From Shimia litoralis (lineage in GTDB: Bacteria; Pseudomonadota; Alphaproteobacteria; Rhodobacterales; Rhodobacteraceae): a stretch of 44,002 bases of DNA. The position numbers and the translations under genes were made by a program. The DNA lies in NCBI RefSeq assembly GCF_005518135.1, contig NZ_SULI01000025.1, forward strand, positions 1-44,002, given 5' to 3'. Every line of letters begins with the position of its first letter. Position 1 is the first letter of the stretch. Under the pieces are notes generated by a model. That model worked only from the letters and a program-made list of their open reading frames with translations, was not told the origin of the DNA and searched no databases. Shown piece after piece: positions 15,988-23,768 of the stretch.

Positions 15988-17516
15988 AAGCTTGGCCAGG
16001 GGCGATGGCCGCAACTGTGGTTGCGGTCATCGTTCTTGGAACGCTCTTGGCTGTTGCCTTGCGCGCAGAACAAGGCCGGGGTCTGAGCCCATCAGATTGG
16101 GCGGCAATTCGATTTACCGTTTGGCAGGCCATATTATCGACCTTGTTCAGTGTTGCACTGGCGATACCTGTGGCGCGCGCACTCGCCCGCCGCCATTTTT
16201 TTGGTCGACGCATATTGGTGGCGCTGCTTGGGGCGCCCTTTATCCTACCAGTTGTGGTTGCCGTGCTGGGGTTGTTGGCTGTCTTTGGGCGCAAGGGTGT
16301 TTTGAATGGTGGCTTGGCTTGGTTGGGCCTGCCCGAGGTCCAGATATATGGGCTGCACGGTGTTGTTTTGGCACATGTGTTTTTTAACCTGCCTTTGGCG
16401 ACCCGTCTTATCTTGCAAGGCTGGCAAACGGTGCCATCTGAACGGTTTCGGCTTGCCGCACAGTTGGGATTTGGACCGCGGGACATATGGCGTATCATCG
16501 AGCGCCCGATGCTGGCGCGGGCGGTTCCGCTTGCGAGTGCTGTGATTTTTGCGATTTGTCTTTCAAGTTTTGCCGTGGCCCTGACGTTGGGCGGTGGCCC
16601 TAAAGCCACAACCGTTGAGCTGGCAATCTATCAGGCATTTCGCTTTGATTTTGATTTGGGGCGGGCTGCCTTGTTGTCGTGCGTGCAAATGGTGCTGGTG
16701 GGGTCGGCTGCGTTCGTGGCGCTTCGTGTCTCTACCAAAGAGGGGTTCGGGCGGGGCCTCGATCGACCAATCGCACGGTGGGATGGGGCCGGATTGGCCA
16801 GTATTAGTCTCGATTCAGTGTCTATCGTCATGGCGTCTCTGTTTTTGCTGGGGCCGCTGTCGATGGTTGTTTGGGACGGGCTGGCGGGGGTGCTCGCGAT
16901 GCCGTCGCAAGTCTGGGCTGCCGCTGGTATTTCGATTTTGGTTTCTCTCGGATCAACGGTTTTGCTGATCTTGTTGGCCGTGCCAATTGCAGTGGCTGCG
17001 GCTGGGCGCCATCAGTGGTTTGAGGTTGTCGGGTTACTTGGCATCGCGGCGTCGCCACTGGTTATCGGCACCGGCTTGTTCTTGATCATCTATCCGATCG
17101 CAGATCCGTTTGCGTTGGCATTTCCGGTGACCGCCTTGGTGAATGCGGTTATGGCGCTACCGTTTGGATTGCGGGTTTTGGTTGGACCTGTTCGGGATGT
17201 GGTCCAATCTTATGGACCTCTGAGCGCATCGTTGGGGTTGACGGGGTGGTCGTGGCTTCGTGTGGTGCTTGTTCCCAGAATTCGCGGACCCTTGGGGTTC
17301 GCGGCGGGTTTAACGGCGGCTTTGTCGATGGGAGATTTGGGCGTGATTGCGTTGTTTGCCGATCCCGAGCACGCGACCTTACCTCTACAAATGTATCGCC
17401 TTATGGGCAGCTATCAAATGCAGGCTGCGTCGGGCGCTGGACTGTTGTTGTTAGTGCTAAGCTTTGGGGCGTTCTGGATATGTGACAAAGGAGGGCGCAG
17501 TGATGCTCACACTTGA
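15963..17516 (+). CDS. thiP: thiamine ABC transporter, permease
   Basis: A 517-residue inner-membrane permease with about 12 hydrophobic segments, built as two fused halves as in E. coli ThiP (536 residues). Each half carries a binding-protein-dependent permease EAA-type loop (AAQLGFGPRDIWRIIERP in the first, SASLGLTGWSWLRVVLVPR in the second) that contacts the ATPase ThiQ. It overlaps thiB by 25 bases and thiQ by 14, so the three genes are translationally coupled. ThiB delivers the ligand. Confidence 0.95.
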   Translation: MAGRPVTIKAWPGAMAATVVAVIVLGTLLAVALRAEQGRGLSPSDWAAIRFTVWQAILSTLFSVALAIPVARALARRHFFGRRILVALLGAPFILPVVVAVLGLLAVFGRKGVLNGGLAWLGLPEVQIYGLHGVVLAHVFFNLPLATRLILQGWQTVPSERFRLAAQLGFGPRDIWRIIERPMLARAVPLASAVIFAICLSSFAVALTLGGGPKATTVELAIYQAFRFDFDLGRAALLSCVQMVLVGSAAFVALRVSTKEGFGRGLDRPIARWDGAGLASISLDSVSIVMASLFLLGPLSMVVWDGLAGVLAMPSQVWAAAGISILVSLGSTVLLILLAVPIAVAAAGRHQWFEVVGLLGIAASPLVIGTGLFLIIYPIADPFALAFPVTALVNAVMALPFGLRVLVGPVRDVVQSYGPLSASLGLTGWSWLRVVLVPRIRGPLGFAAGLTAALSMGDLGVIALFADPEHATLPLQMYRLMGSYQMQAASGAGLLLLVLSFGAFWICDKGGRSDAHT

Positions 17517-18195
17517 GAAATTGCGGGTGCAGCAAGGCGACTTTGATCTCAGTGCTGATTTTTCCCTGCAAGAAGGTGCGCGTACGGCTGTATTGGGGCC
17601 ATCTGGTGCTGGTAAATCGACGTTGCTTGGCATGATTGCCGGGTTTGTGCAGACCATGAGCGGGCGGGTATTGTTTAGAGGGGATGACATCACCCATGCG
17701 ACACCAGGCGCGCGCCCAATTGCGATGCTGTTTCAGGACAATAACCTGTTTCCACATCTTGATGTGACCCAAAATGTTGGGCTGGGGGTAACGCCTGACT
17801 TGCGGCTGAGCGCAGACCAGAAAGCCAAGGTGTTTGGTGCGTTGGATCGTGTTGGATTGGCGGAGTTTGCCACGCGCAAACCCGCGGCTCTGTCTGGAGG
17901 GCAGCAAAGCCGGGTCGCGTTGGCACGTATTCTTGTTCAGGACCGGCCTTTGATTTTGTTGGACGAGCCGTTTGCAGCGCTTGGGCCCGCGCTCAAGGCG
18001 GAGATGCTTGATCTTGTATCCGAACTGGCGCTTGAAAATGGCGCGACGCTCATGATGGTGAGCCACGATCCCGCAGATGCACGCCGTATCACCGATCAGA
18101 CGATTCTCGTGGCTGACGGGGTGGCGCATGGGCCCCAGCCGACTGCAACCTTGCTCGATAATCCGCCGCCAGCATTGCAAGCGTATTTGGGGTAA
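17503..18195 (+). CDS. thiQ: thiamine ABC transporter, ATP-binding protein
   Basis: A 230-residue ABC ATPase that powers thiamine import through ThiP. Walker A is GPSGAGKST (32-40), the signature is LSGGQQSRVALAR, Walker B is LILLDEPFAALG and the switch His is in MMVSHDPADA. The length is close to E. coli ThiQ (232). The ATG at 17503 has AGGAGGG about eight bases upstream; an adjacent GTG at 17500 is the only close alternative. Its stop abuts the stop of the convergent cyclase gene with no gap. Confidence 0.94.
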   Translation: MLTLEKLRVQQGDFDLSADFSLQEGARTAVLGPSGAGKSTLLGMIAGFVQTMSGRVLFRGDDITHATPGARPIAMLFQDNNLFPHLDVTQNVGLGVTPDLRLSADQKAKVFGALDRVGLAEFATRKPAALSGGQQSRVALARILVQDRPLILLDEPFAALGPALKAEMLDLVSELALENGATLMMVSHDPADARRITDQTILVADGVAHGPQPTATLLDNPPPALQAYLG

Positions 18196-19755
18196 TCAGG
18201 CCGCTGCTGCGTCTTTGGCATAAATCGCAACACAGTTTACGTCGCCTTTGACATTGCGAAGCGCGACATCCCCGAGCGCGACCGTTACACAATCCTCAGA
18301 TGCAAAATCTGTTGGAACCACAATTCTGTGGTTTACGCCTTTTCCATAATCGCCCAAGCGTGCAGCCACGTTTGCGGCGCGACCGATCACCGTGAAGTCC
18401 AACCGTTCGCGGGATCCGATATTTCCGTATGTGACCCGTCCATACGCGATGCCGATTGCGCAATCGCAAGGGGTGGACGTGCTTTCTGGCTGGTCGAGAC
18501 GTGCGACAATGTCTTTTGCGGCGGCCAAGGACTCGCGTTTTGCGCGTGCTGGGTCACCGTCTGCAGGGAAAACGGCCAAGATGGCATCGCCAATAAACTT
18601 TAGAACCTCGCCACCGTGTTCATGGACGGCATCGGTTGCGGTTTCCAAAAAGCCGTTGAGCATTTCGATATAGGCGGTTTGCCCCAACTCCTCGACAAGT
18701 CGGCTTGAGCCTCGCAGGTCACAAAACATGATTGCGGCGTCGATTTCGTCACCGTCACCGCGGCGTATCTCGCCGCCCAATACACGTGCGCCAGTGCGCT
18801 TACCCACATATGTCTCCAACAGCCCTTGGGCGTTTTCACGCTGGTTGAAAACCTCAAACAGGCGGCTGATGATCGCGCTACACTCAAAAATCAGGCCCAA
18901 GTTGGGCGTCGTGAAGCCATCAGGATGATCACAGCTTAGAGTGAGAACATTGTATCGCCCGTCAGAAAACTGAAGGGGCATGGCGACATAGTCCGTGGCC
19001 CCCTGTTCTTTGAGGTCATCAATAATTGCGAAACGATTCTGTTCGTCTCCGCTTCCAATTTTTTGACGTATCCCGCCAAGCCCGCGCGAGACGTGATTAA
19101 GGGGGCTGTCGATAAACGCCGGATGCGCGTGAATCTCATAAGACGGCGCAAAGGTGTCCAATTCGTCTTTGCCTTTGTTCCAAATATAATGTCGACCGGC
19201 GATCATGGGGTGCAAAGACCAGATCATTACGCTCAGCCGCGATACGGCGATCCCATTTTCCAGCATCTTGTTGGACAAGGCGATTGTCAGTTCTTCAGGT
19301 GTTCCGCACTTCCACGCCTCTCGCAAAAGCCAATCAACAAGTGGGCCGCAAATATGGCCGTTTTGACTGGTTTCCAGCGTGTTTTCCCCGAGTTCGATAA
19401 GCGTGTGCTCATTTGGCATAAACCCTATGTGACCTGCGATGCCCTGACTTTCGGGAAGCGGTGTCTCATAACTCCAGACCGCGTTTTCGTAGGTTTCACC
19501 ATCCACGTTTAGGTCGCGATAGCTGGCAGAGCCTTTGAAGGGGCAAAATGTCTGGAGAGGTGTTTGCTCCGACAGCGGCGCGCGCACATCTGAAACTGGA
19601 AAATAGACTGCTGGCGGCAGGCGAGTTTCATACATCACTTTGGCCTGTGAACTTTCTGCCAGCAACGTCTTGCCGCGCCATGCGCGCACGATTCCGTCAA
19701 GAGGCGCAATATCGATCGCGTAGTCTTGAGATATGTTCTGCGCCAAAGCCGTCAT
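18196..19755 (-). CDS. DUF427 - middle domain - class III adenylate cyclase fusion
   Basis: A 519-residue soluble protein of three parts. Residues about 15-120 are a DUF427 domain (PF04248; YETRLPPAVYFPVSDV, FCPFKGSASYRDL, AVWSYETPLPE, GIAGHIGF). Residues about 135-310 are a region often seen before alphaproteobacterial cyclases. Residues about 335-510 are a class III cyclase domain with metal Asp346 (FCDLRGSS) and Asp390 (KFIGDAILAVF), adenine-recognising Lys386 and Asp453, and transition-state Asn462 and Arg466. With Lys and Asp in the specificity positions it should make cAMP rather than cGMP, and all catalytic residues are present. No transmembrane segment or signal peptide is seen. What DUF427 senses or does is unknown. 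Confidence 0.9.
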   Translation of the reverse strand: MTALAQNISQDYAIDIAPLDGIVRAWRGKTLLAESSQAKVMYETRLPPAVYFPVSDVRAPLSEQTPLQTFCPFKGSASYRDLNVDGETYENAVWSYETPLPESQGIAGHIGFMPNEHTLIELGENTLETSQNGHICGPLVDWLLREAWKCGTPEELTIALSNKMLENGIAVSRLSVMIWSLHPMIAGRHYIWNKGKDELDTFAPSYEIHAHPAFIDSPLNHVSRGLGGIRQKIGSGDEQNRFAIIDDLKEQGATDYVAMPLQFSDGRYNVLTLSCDHPDGFTTPNLGLIFECSAIISRLFEVFNQRENAQGLLETYVGKRTGARVLGGEIRRGDGDEIDAAIMFCDLRGSSRLVEELGQTAYIEMLNGFLETATDAVHEHGGEVLKFIGDAILAVFPADGDPARAKRESLAAAKDIVARLDQPESTSTPCDCAIGIAYGRVTYGNIGSRERLDFTVIGRAANVAARLGDYGKGVNHRIVVPTDFASEDCVTVALGDVALRNVKGDVNCVAIYAKDAAAA

Positions 19756-20093
19756 TTTGTTTTTCCTGTTCGCAGTGTTCTGCCTCTAGATGAGGGCGCG
19801 CATGATCTTTGCAAGGGAACGTCAGGGGCAATTCATCATGTTTGTGTGACCGTATCCAAGCAGAGGTATTGACCGCCCGTCGAGGTTTCTTGAGGAGATG
19901 CTTGCGCAAACGTTCGGCGCATGCCGCTGACAAACCTGAACGGAGCAAATGTGTATAGGAATATAACTCTAGCACGTTCACCTCTTGACCGCACCGGACA
20001 TCACAAACATGTGCAGTTGCGCTGCCCCATTGTGTTGGTCTTGAACTTACTGCTAGACCGATTGAATATTCCCTCGCCCTGCAGGAGTGGCAC
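19756..20093. other. 338-base intergenic region between divergent cyclase and EamA genes
   Basis: No convincing gene. Open frames crossing it have no ribosome-binding sites and no recognisable motifs. It should hold the promoters of both divergent genes; only the plus-strand one can be guessed (separate entry). Confidence 0.5.
20041..20070 (+). promoter_or_regulatory. possible promoter of the EamA permease gene
   Basis: TTGAAC (20041-20046) and AATATT (20065-20070) are separated by 18 bases, a moderate match to the sigma-70 -35 and -10 boxes. GCAGGAG at 20081-20087 is the ribosome-binding site. Based on sequence similarity only. Confidence 0.35.
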
Positions 20094-20969
20094 ATGGATT
20101 TACGCGCGATTGCAATGGGGCTGAGCTTTGCTCTGATTTGGTCCTCGGCGTTTACTTCAGCCCGAATTATCGTAGCAGATGCGCCACCGTTCGCCATTTC
20201 AGCCATTCGATTTACGATCGCAGGTATCATCGGCGTGATTATCGCGCGGGCGCTTGGGCAAACATGGCATCTGACACGTGATCAATGGCGCGCCACCTTG
20301 GTTTTTGGTTTGTGTCAAAACGCGATTTACCTTGGGTTCAACTTCATGGCGATGACCACAATTGAGGCCTCTGTCGCGTCTATTATCGCGTCAACAATGC
20401 CTCTGATGGTGGCGTTCTCTGGGTGGGTTGTCTTGCGGGAAAAACTGACACCGATGGCGTTGGCTGGGCTGGTGTTGGGGTTCGGTGGGGTCATTGTGAT
20501 TATGAGTTCACGGATCGGTGCCGGTGTGGATCCATTTGGAATTGGGTTGTGCGTTCTGGGGGCCATGGCGTTGACCATCGCGACATTGATGATGCGCGGT
20601 GCAACGGCTGGCGGAAATGTACTGATGATTGTTGGATTGCAGATGTTTGTCGGTGCCGCAGTTCTGTTTGTGGCATCCATGATTTTTGAAACATGGGAAT
20701 TCAACTGGAACCCACGAATGATCACGGCGCTGACTTATACCATTCTTGCGCCCGGGCTCTTGGCAACGTGGATATGGTTCAAATTGGTCAGCCGCATAGG
20801 TGCCGTGCGCGCGGCCACGTTTCATTTCCTAAATCCGTTCTTCGGGGTGGCGATTGCGGCTGTGCTATTGGGCGAAAAGCTGGGTCGGATGGACATTATC
20901 GGCGTTGCGATCATCACCGTGGGTATTTTGGCAGTGCAGCTTTCGAAACAATCCAACACGGTCAAGTGA
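20094..20969 (+). CDS. DMT superfamily permease (EamA family)
   Basis: A 291-residue inner-membrane protein with about ten hydrophobic segments in two EamA repeats (PF00892). The N-terminal LSFALIWSSAFTSARIIV and the C-terminal HFLNPFFGVAIAAVLLGEKL are typical of the repeat ends. EamA members export metabolites such as amino acids or act as permeases; the substrate cannot be read from sequence. GCAGGAG lies 6 bases before the ATG. The next gene is 57 bases downstream on the same strand, so cotranscription with ccdA is possible. Confidence 0.88.
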   Translation: MDLRAIAMGLSFALIWSSAFTSARIIVADAPPFAISAIRFTIAGIIGVIIARALGQTWHLTRDQWRATLVFGLCQNAIYLGFNFMAMTTIEASVASIIASTMPLMVAFSGWVVLREKLTPMALAGLVLGFGGVIVIMSSRIGAGVDPFGIGLCVLGAMALTIATLMMRGATAGGNVLMIVGLQMFVGAAVLFVASMIFETWEFNWNPRMITALTYTILAPGLLATWIWFKLVSRIGAVRAATFHFLNPFFGVAIAAVLLGEKLGRMDIIGVAIITVGILAVQLSKQSNTVK

Positions 20970-21026
20970 TAACGCGTCAGCATTGTTTTAACTGACATCC
21001 GCCGAATTTTTCGTCAGGTAAACTGT

Positions 21027-21740
21027 ATGGAACTCTTGTTTGCATATGGTGCGGGTCTGCTGACCCTGATCAATCCTTGCGTATTGCCGGTGCTGCCAAT
21101 TGTGTTGGCGACGGCGTTGCAGGCGAGCAGATATGGCCCTGTGGTCTTGGCGGCGGGGATGAGTCTCTCGTTCGTAATTTTGGGTCTTGGTGTGACCTTG
21201 TTTGGGCGTTCTCTGGGGCTGACAGAGGGGGATATTACCTCGGCAAGTGCGGTTTTGATGATCGCATTCGGGTTGGTATTGCTTGTCCCCAAGTTTTCAG
21301 CAGCCTTTTCGACAGCAACCGCGGGAGTAGCCGCACGTGCGGATACGGGGCTTGATCAAGTGGATAGATCCACGCTGCGCGGTCAGTTTCTGGGTGGTAT
21401 GTTGCTTGGCGCGGTCTGGAGCCCCTGCGTTGGTCCCACGTTGGGCGGCGCCATAGGATTGGCAAGCCAAGGCAAAAGCGTTCTCTGGGCAGGGGCCATT
21501 ATGGTGTTTTTTGCGCTGGGCGTCTCGACCGTTATTCTGGCACTTGGGTATGGCGCACGATCTGCGTTGCAACGTCGCCAAGCCTTGATGCGCCGCATTG
21601 CGGTGTCTGCGCGCCCGATCATGGGGGCTGTGTTCATCGTCGTCGGATTGGTTCTGTTTTTTAATATCCATCACATAATTGAGGCGTGGCTTATTGATGT
21701 AATGCCCAATTGGCTTCTTGACCTCTCTGTTTCTCTTTGA
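21027..21740 (+). CDS. ccdA: CcdA-like thiol:disulfide electron carrier
   Basis: A 237-residue membrane protein with about six hydrophobic segments, matching the DsbD transmembrane/CcdA family (PF02683). The two active cysteines are in LINPCVLPVLPIVL and WSPCVGPTLGGAIGLA. The family carries electrons from cytosolic thioredoxin across the membrane to periplasmic thiol proteins. The partner is probably the exported thioredoxin encoded 15 bases downstream. Similar pairs serve cytochrome c maturation, Sox systems and repair of oxidised proteins; msrB and msrA nearby suggest a link with oxidative damage. Confidence 0.88.
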   Translation: MELLFAYGAGLLTLINPCVLPVLPIVLATALQASRYGPVVLAAGMSLSFVILGLGVTLFGRSLGLTEGDITSASAVLMIAFGLVLLVPKFSAAFSTATAGVAARADTGLDQVDRSTLRGQFLGGMLLGAVWSPCVGPTLGGAIGLASQGKSVLWAGAIMVFFALGVSTVILALGYGARSALQRRQALMRRIAVSARPIMGAVFIVVGLVLFFNIHHIIEAWLIDVMPNWLLDLSVSL

Positions 21741-21755
21741 AGAAAGGAAAATGAA

Positions 21756-22172
21756 ATGAACCGTAGAGATTTTGTATTGCGATCCGGCGCTGTTTGCTTG
21801 GCAGCAACGGTGCCCCATGTTTCGCTTGCCGCAACGGATTACACCCCAGGATTGGTGAAAAAGCACCTGGCGGCGGGCGACACTGTGTTTCTGGATTTCA
21901 AGGCCAGCTGGTGCACAACCTGCAAAGCCCAAGAGCGGGTGATCAACACCCTCAACGAGGCAAATCCCGAGTATGAAAAGAATATCGTCTTTGTGAATGT
22001 TGATTGGGATGATTACGCCAAGGCCGATCTGACACGGGCTCTGAACATTCCACGCCGTTCGACGCTGGTTGCGCTCAAGGGGGATCAGGAAATAGGCCGT
22101 ATTGTGGCAGGGACATCCAAAAAAGAGATCAAAGCCTTGATGGATGCCGCGCTCGCAGCTGCGCAAGCGTAA
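21756..22172 (+). CDS. exported thioredoxin-fold protein
   Basis: A 138-residue protein with an N-terminal signal (NRRDFVLRSGAVCLAATVPHV) having a twin Arg typical of Tat or Tat-like export, and a thioredoxin fold with redox pair C53/C56 in KASWCTTCKAQE. The layout matches the thioredoxin_7/DsbD-gamma type: DTVFLDFKASWC, then VFVNVDWDDY and a cis-Pro loop NIPRRSTLVAL. It is 15 bases from ccdA with AAGGAAA as ribosome-binding site, so it is its likely periplasmic electron acceptor. The final target could be a reductase, c-type cytochrome apoprotein or another thiol protein. Confidence 0.85.
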   Translation: MNRRDFVLRSGAVCLAATVPHVSLAATDYTPGLVKKHLAAGDTVFLDFKASWCTTCKAQERVINTLNEANPEYEKNIVFVNVDWDDYAKADLTRALNIPRRSTLVALKGDQEIGRIVAGTSKKEIKALMDAALAAAQA

Positions 22173-22337
22173 ATGTTGCGGGTTCGGGCAGGTCTCGATG
22201 GTTCAAGAAAATCTTGTGTGGTTTGGCGTTTCCGATGACCGCTGACTTCACAGTCTTGCCAGTTGGCTGAAATATAGCTTTGAATTCGCGAGAGCGACGC
22301 CATCTAATGCCAGTACGTTGGAAACCGGAGATCACGC

Positions 22338-22787
22338 ATGACGAAATATTCCAAGAACCCTGACGCAGTTGCGATGCTCACCGAGGAACAGTTTCGGGTG
22401 ACACAGCAAAGTGGCACGGAACGCCCTGGCACAGGGGCTCTATTGAGCAATAAGGAACCTGGCCTGTATGTTGATGTTGTATCGGGCGAACCCTTGTTCG
22501 CGAGTTCAGACAAATATGAATCGGGATGTGGCTGGCCAAGTTTCACCAAGCCAATTGAACCCAAGCATGTCGCAGAGCTCGTGGATTCGTCTCTTGGTAT
22601 GGTGCGCACCGAAGTGCGCAGCACTTTTGGGGACAGCCATCTTGGGCACGTCTTTCCTGATGGGCCGCAGGATCGGGGTGGCTTACGGTACTGTATCAAT
22701 TCCGCGAGCCTGAGGTTCATTCATCGTGACGATATGGATGCCGAAGGATACGGTGAATATCTGGACCAAGTGGAGGATGTGACATGA
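22338..22787 (+). CDS. msrB: peptide-methionine (R)-S-oxide reductase MsrB
   Basis: A 149-residue enzyme that repairs the R form of methionine sulfoxide. Catalytic Cys119 is in [12 protein letters not shown], resolving Cys64 in ESGCGWPSF, and the [13 protein letters not shown] block is intact. The CxxC zinc pairs of the zinc-type MsrB are absent, so this is the zinc-free type. No signal peptide is seen, so it should act in the cytosol. Ribosome-binding site GGAG is 9 bases before the ATG. It is 165 bases after the thioredoxin gene and overlaps msrA by four bases. Confidence 0.96.
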   Translation: MTKYSKNPDAVAMLTEEQFRVTQQSGTERPGTGALLSNKEPGLYVDVVSGEPLFASSDKYESGCGWPSFTKPIEPKHVAELVDSSLGMVRTEVRSTFGDSHLGHVFPDGPQDRGGLRYCINSASLRFIHRDDMDAEGYGEYLDQVEDVT

Positions 22788-23284
22788 CCGAACGCGCAGT
22801 GCTGGCAGGAGGATGTTTCTGGGGCATGCAGGATTTGATCCGCAAGCAAAAAGGCGTTGTCGCCACTCGTGTGGGCTATACGGGGGGGGATGTCGAAAAC
22901 GCCACCTATCGCAATCATGGCACGCATGCTGAGGGGATCGAGATAATTTTTGATCCTGAACAAACCAGCTTTCGGGCAATCCTAGAGTTTTTTTTCCAGA
23001 TTCATGATCCCACTACCAAAGACCGGCAAGGGAATGATCTGGGGATGTCTTATCGGTCTGCGATTTATTATGTGGATGATGCGCAAAAACGCGAGGCGAT
23101 TGACACAATCGCTGATGTGGATGCATCGGGGCTTTGGCCTGGAAAAGTGGTTACCGAAGTTGAACCCGTTGGAAGTTTTTGGGAAGCCGAGACTGAGCAT
23201 CAAGATTATCTAGAGCGCCAGCCAGATGGATATACATGCCATTTCGCACGTCCGGATTGGGTTCTTCCAAGACGGGGTGCCTAA
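22784..23284 (+). CDS. msrA: peptide-methionine (S)-S-oxide reductase MsrA
   Basis: A 166-residue enzyme that repairs the S form of methionine sulfoxide. Catalytic Cys11 is in the family motif [35 protein letters not shown] and [14 protein letters not shown] follow as in standard MsrA. No signal peptide. It starts in the ATGA overlap with msrB, so the two are coupled and together repair both stereoisomers. The region after the stop carries a hairpin shared with the convergent HU gene. Confidence 0.96.
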   Translation: MTERAVLAGGCFWGMQDLIRKQKGVVATRVGYTGGDVENATYRNHGTHAEGIEIIFDPEQTSFRAILEFFFQIHDPTTKDRQGNDLGMSYRSAIYYVDDAQKREAIDTIADVDASGLWPGKVVTEVEPVGSFWEAETEHQDYLERQPDGYTCHFARPDWVLPRRGA

Positions 23285-23294
23285 GTCATACGCA

Positions 23295-23325
23295 AAGAAA
23301 AAGGGCCGCCTCGCGGCGACCCTTT
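23295..23325 (-). terminator. terminator between convergent msrA and HU genes
   Basis: AAAGGGCCGCC (23300-23310) pairs with GGCGACCCTTT (23315-23325), one mismatch, around TCGC. Read on the minus strand it is followed by TTTTTC, so it ends the HU transcript; the plus side has only a short T-run, so it may also serve msrA. Confidence 0.78.
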
Positions 23326-23349
23326 ACGTGTCTCGTGATCTGAAGAAGA

Positions 23350-23637
23350 TCAGCCGTTGACGCTGTCTTTAAGCGCTTTGGCAATGGTCATTTTGACGAC
23401 CTTGTCTGCTTCTTTTTTGATCTGTTCGCCAGTGGCAGGGTTGCGCACCATACGCTCGGGGCGCTCACGGCAATAGATTTTGCCTACGCCTGGAAGCGTA
23501 ACGGCGCCGCCAGCTGAAACTTCGCGAGTGATCAGCGCACATACAGCTTCCAGAGCTGCACCAGCGGATTTCTTATCTGTACCCATGTCCTCGGCCAGAG
23601 CGGCAACGAGTTGTGTTTTGGTCATCGGTTTTGCCAT
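23350..23637 (-). CDS. HU family nucleoid DNA-binding protein
   Basis: A 95-residue DNA-bending protein of the HU/IHF family (PF00216). The C-terminal half with LPGVGKIYCRERPERMVRNP and ATGEQIKKEADKVVKM is the saddle and arm region, and the KKSAGAALEAVCALIT segment is the dimer core. The frame is open 24 codons further upstream, but AAGGAG before the ATG at 23637 and the family N-terminus set this start. I cannot tell it apart as HU-alpha, HU-beta or an HU-like paralogue, so I give no symbol. A promoter of the TTGTGT-17-TTAAAT type may lie upstream. Confidence 0.92.
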   Translation of the reverse strand: MAKPMTKTQLVAALAEDMGTDKKSAGAALEAVCALITREVSAGGAVTLPGVGKIYCRERPERMVRNPATGEQIKKEADKVVKMTIAKALKDSVNG

Positions 23638-23722
23638 TTTAGGTCTCCTTAGTATGCCCGAGTATTGGGCCTCATGGCGGGCATTTAACGGGATATGGTG
23701 GTTGAACACAACGAATAGTGGT

Positions 23723-23754
23723 GGTGAAAACCCAATTTTTTAGGGTTTTCCACC
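23723..23754. terminator. hairpin between amn and the HU gene
   Basis: GGTGAAAACCC (23723-23733) pairs with GGGTTTTCCACC (23743-23754) with one bulged base, an 11-base-pair stem. It lies just after the amn stop on the minus strand and probably ends or protects the ade-amn transcript, but the T-run (23757-23762) lies on the plus-strand side, so its terminator direction is unclear. Confidence 0.45.
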
Positions 23755-23768
23755 GATTTTTTGACCAA

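Noticed and set aside
19697-20230. Minus-strand open frame over the cyclase-EamA gap
   Set aside because: It overlaps the cyclase start and the EamA gene on both sides, with no domain or ribosome-binding site.
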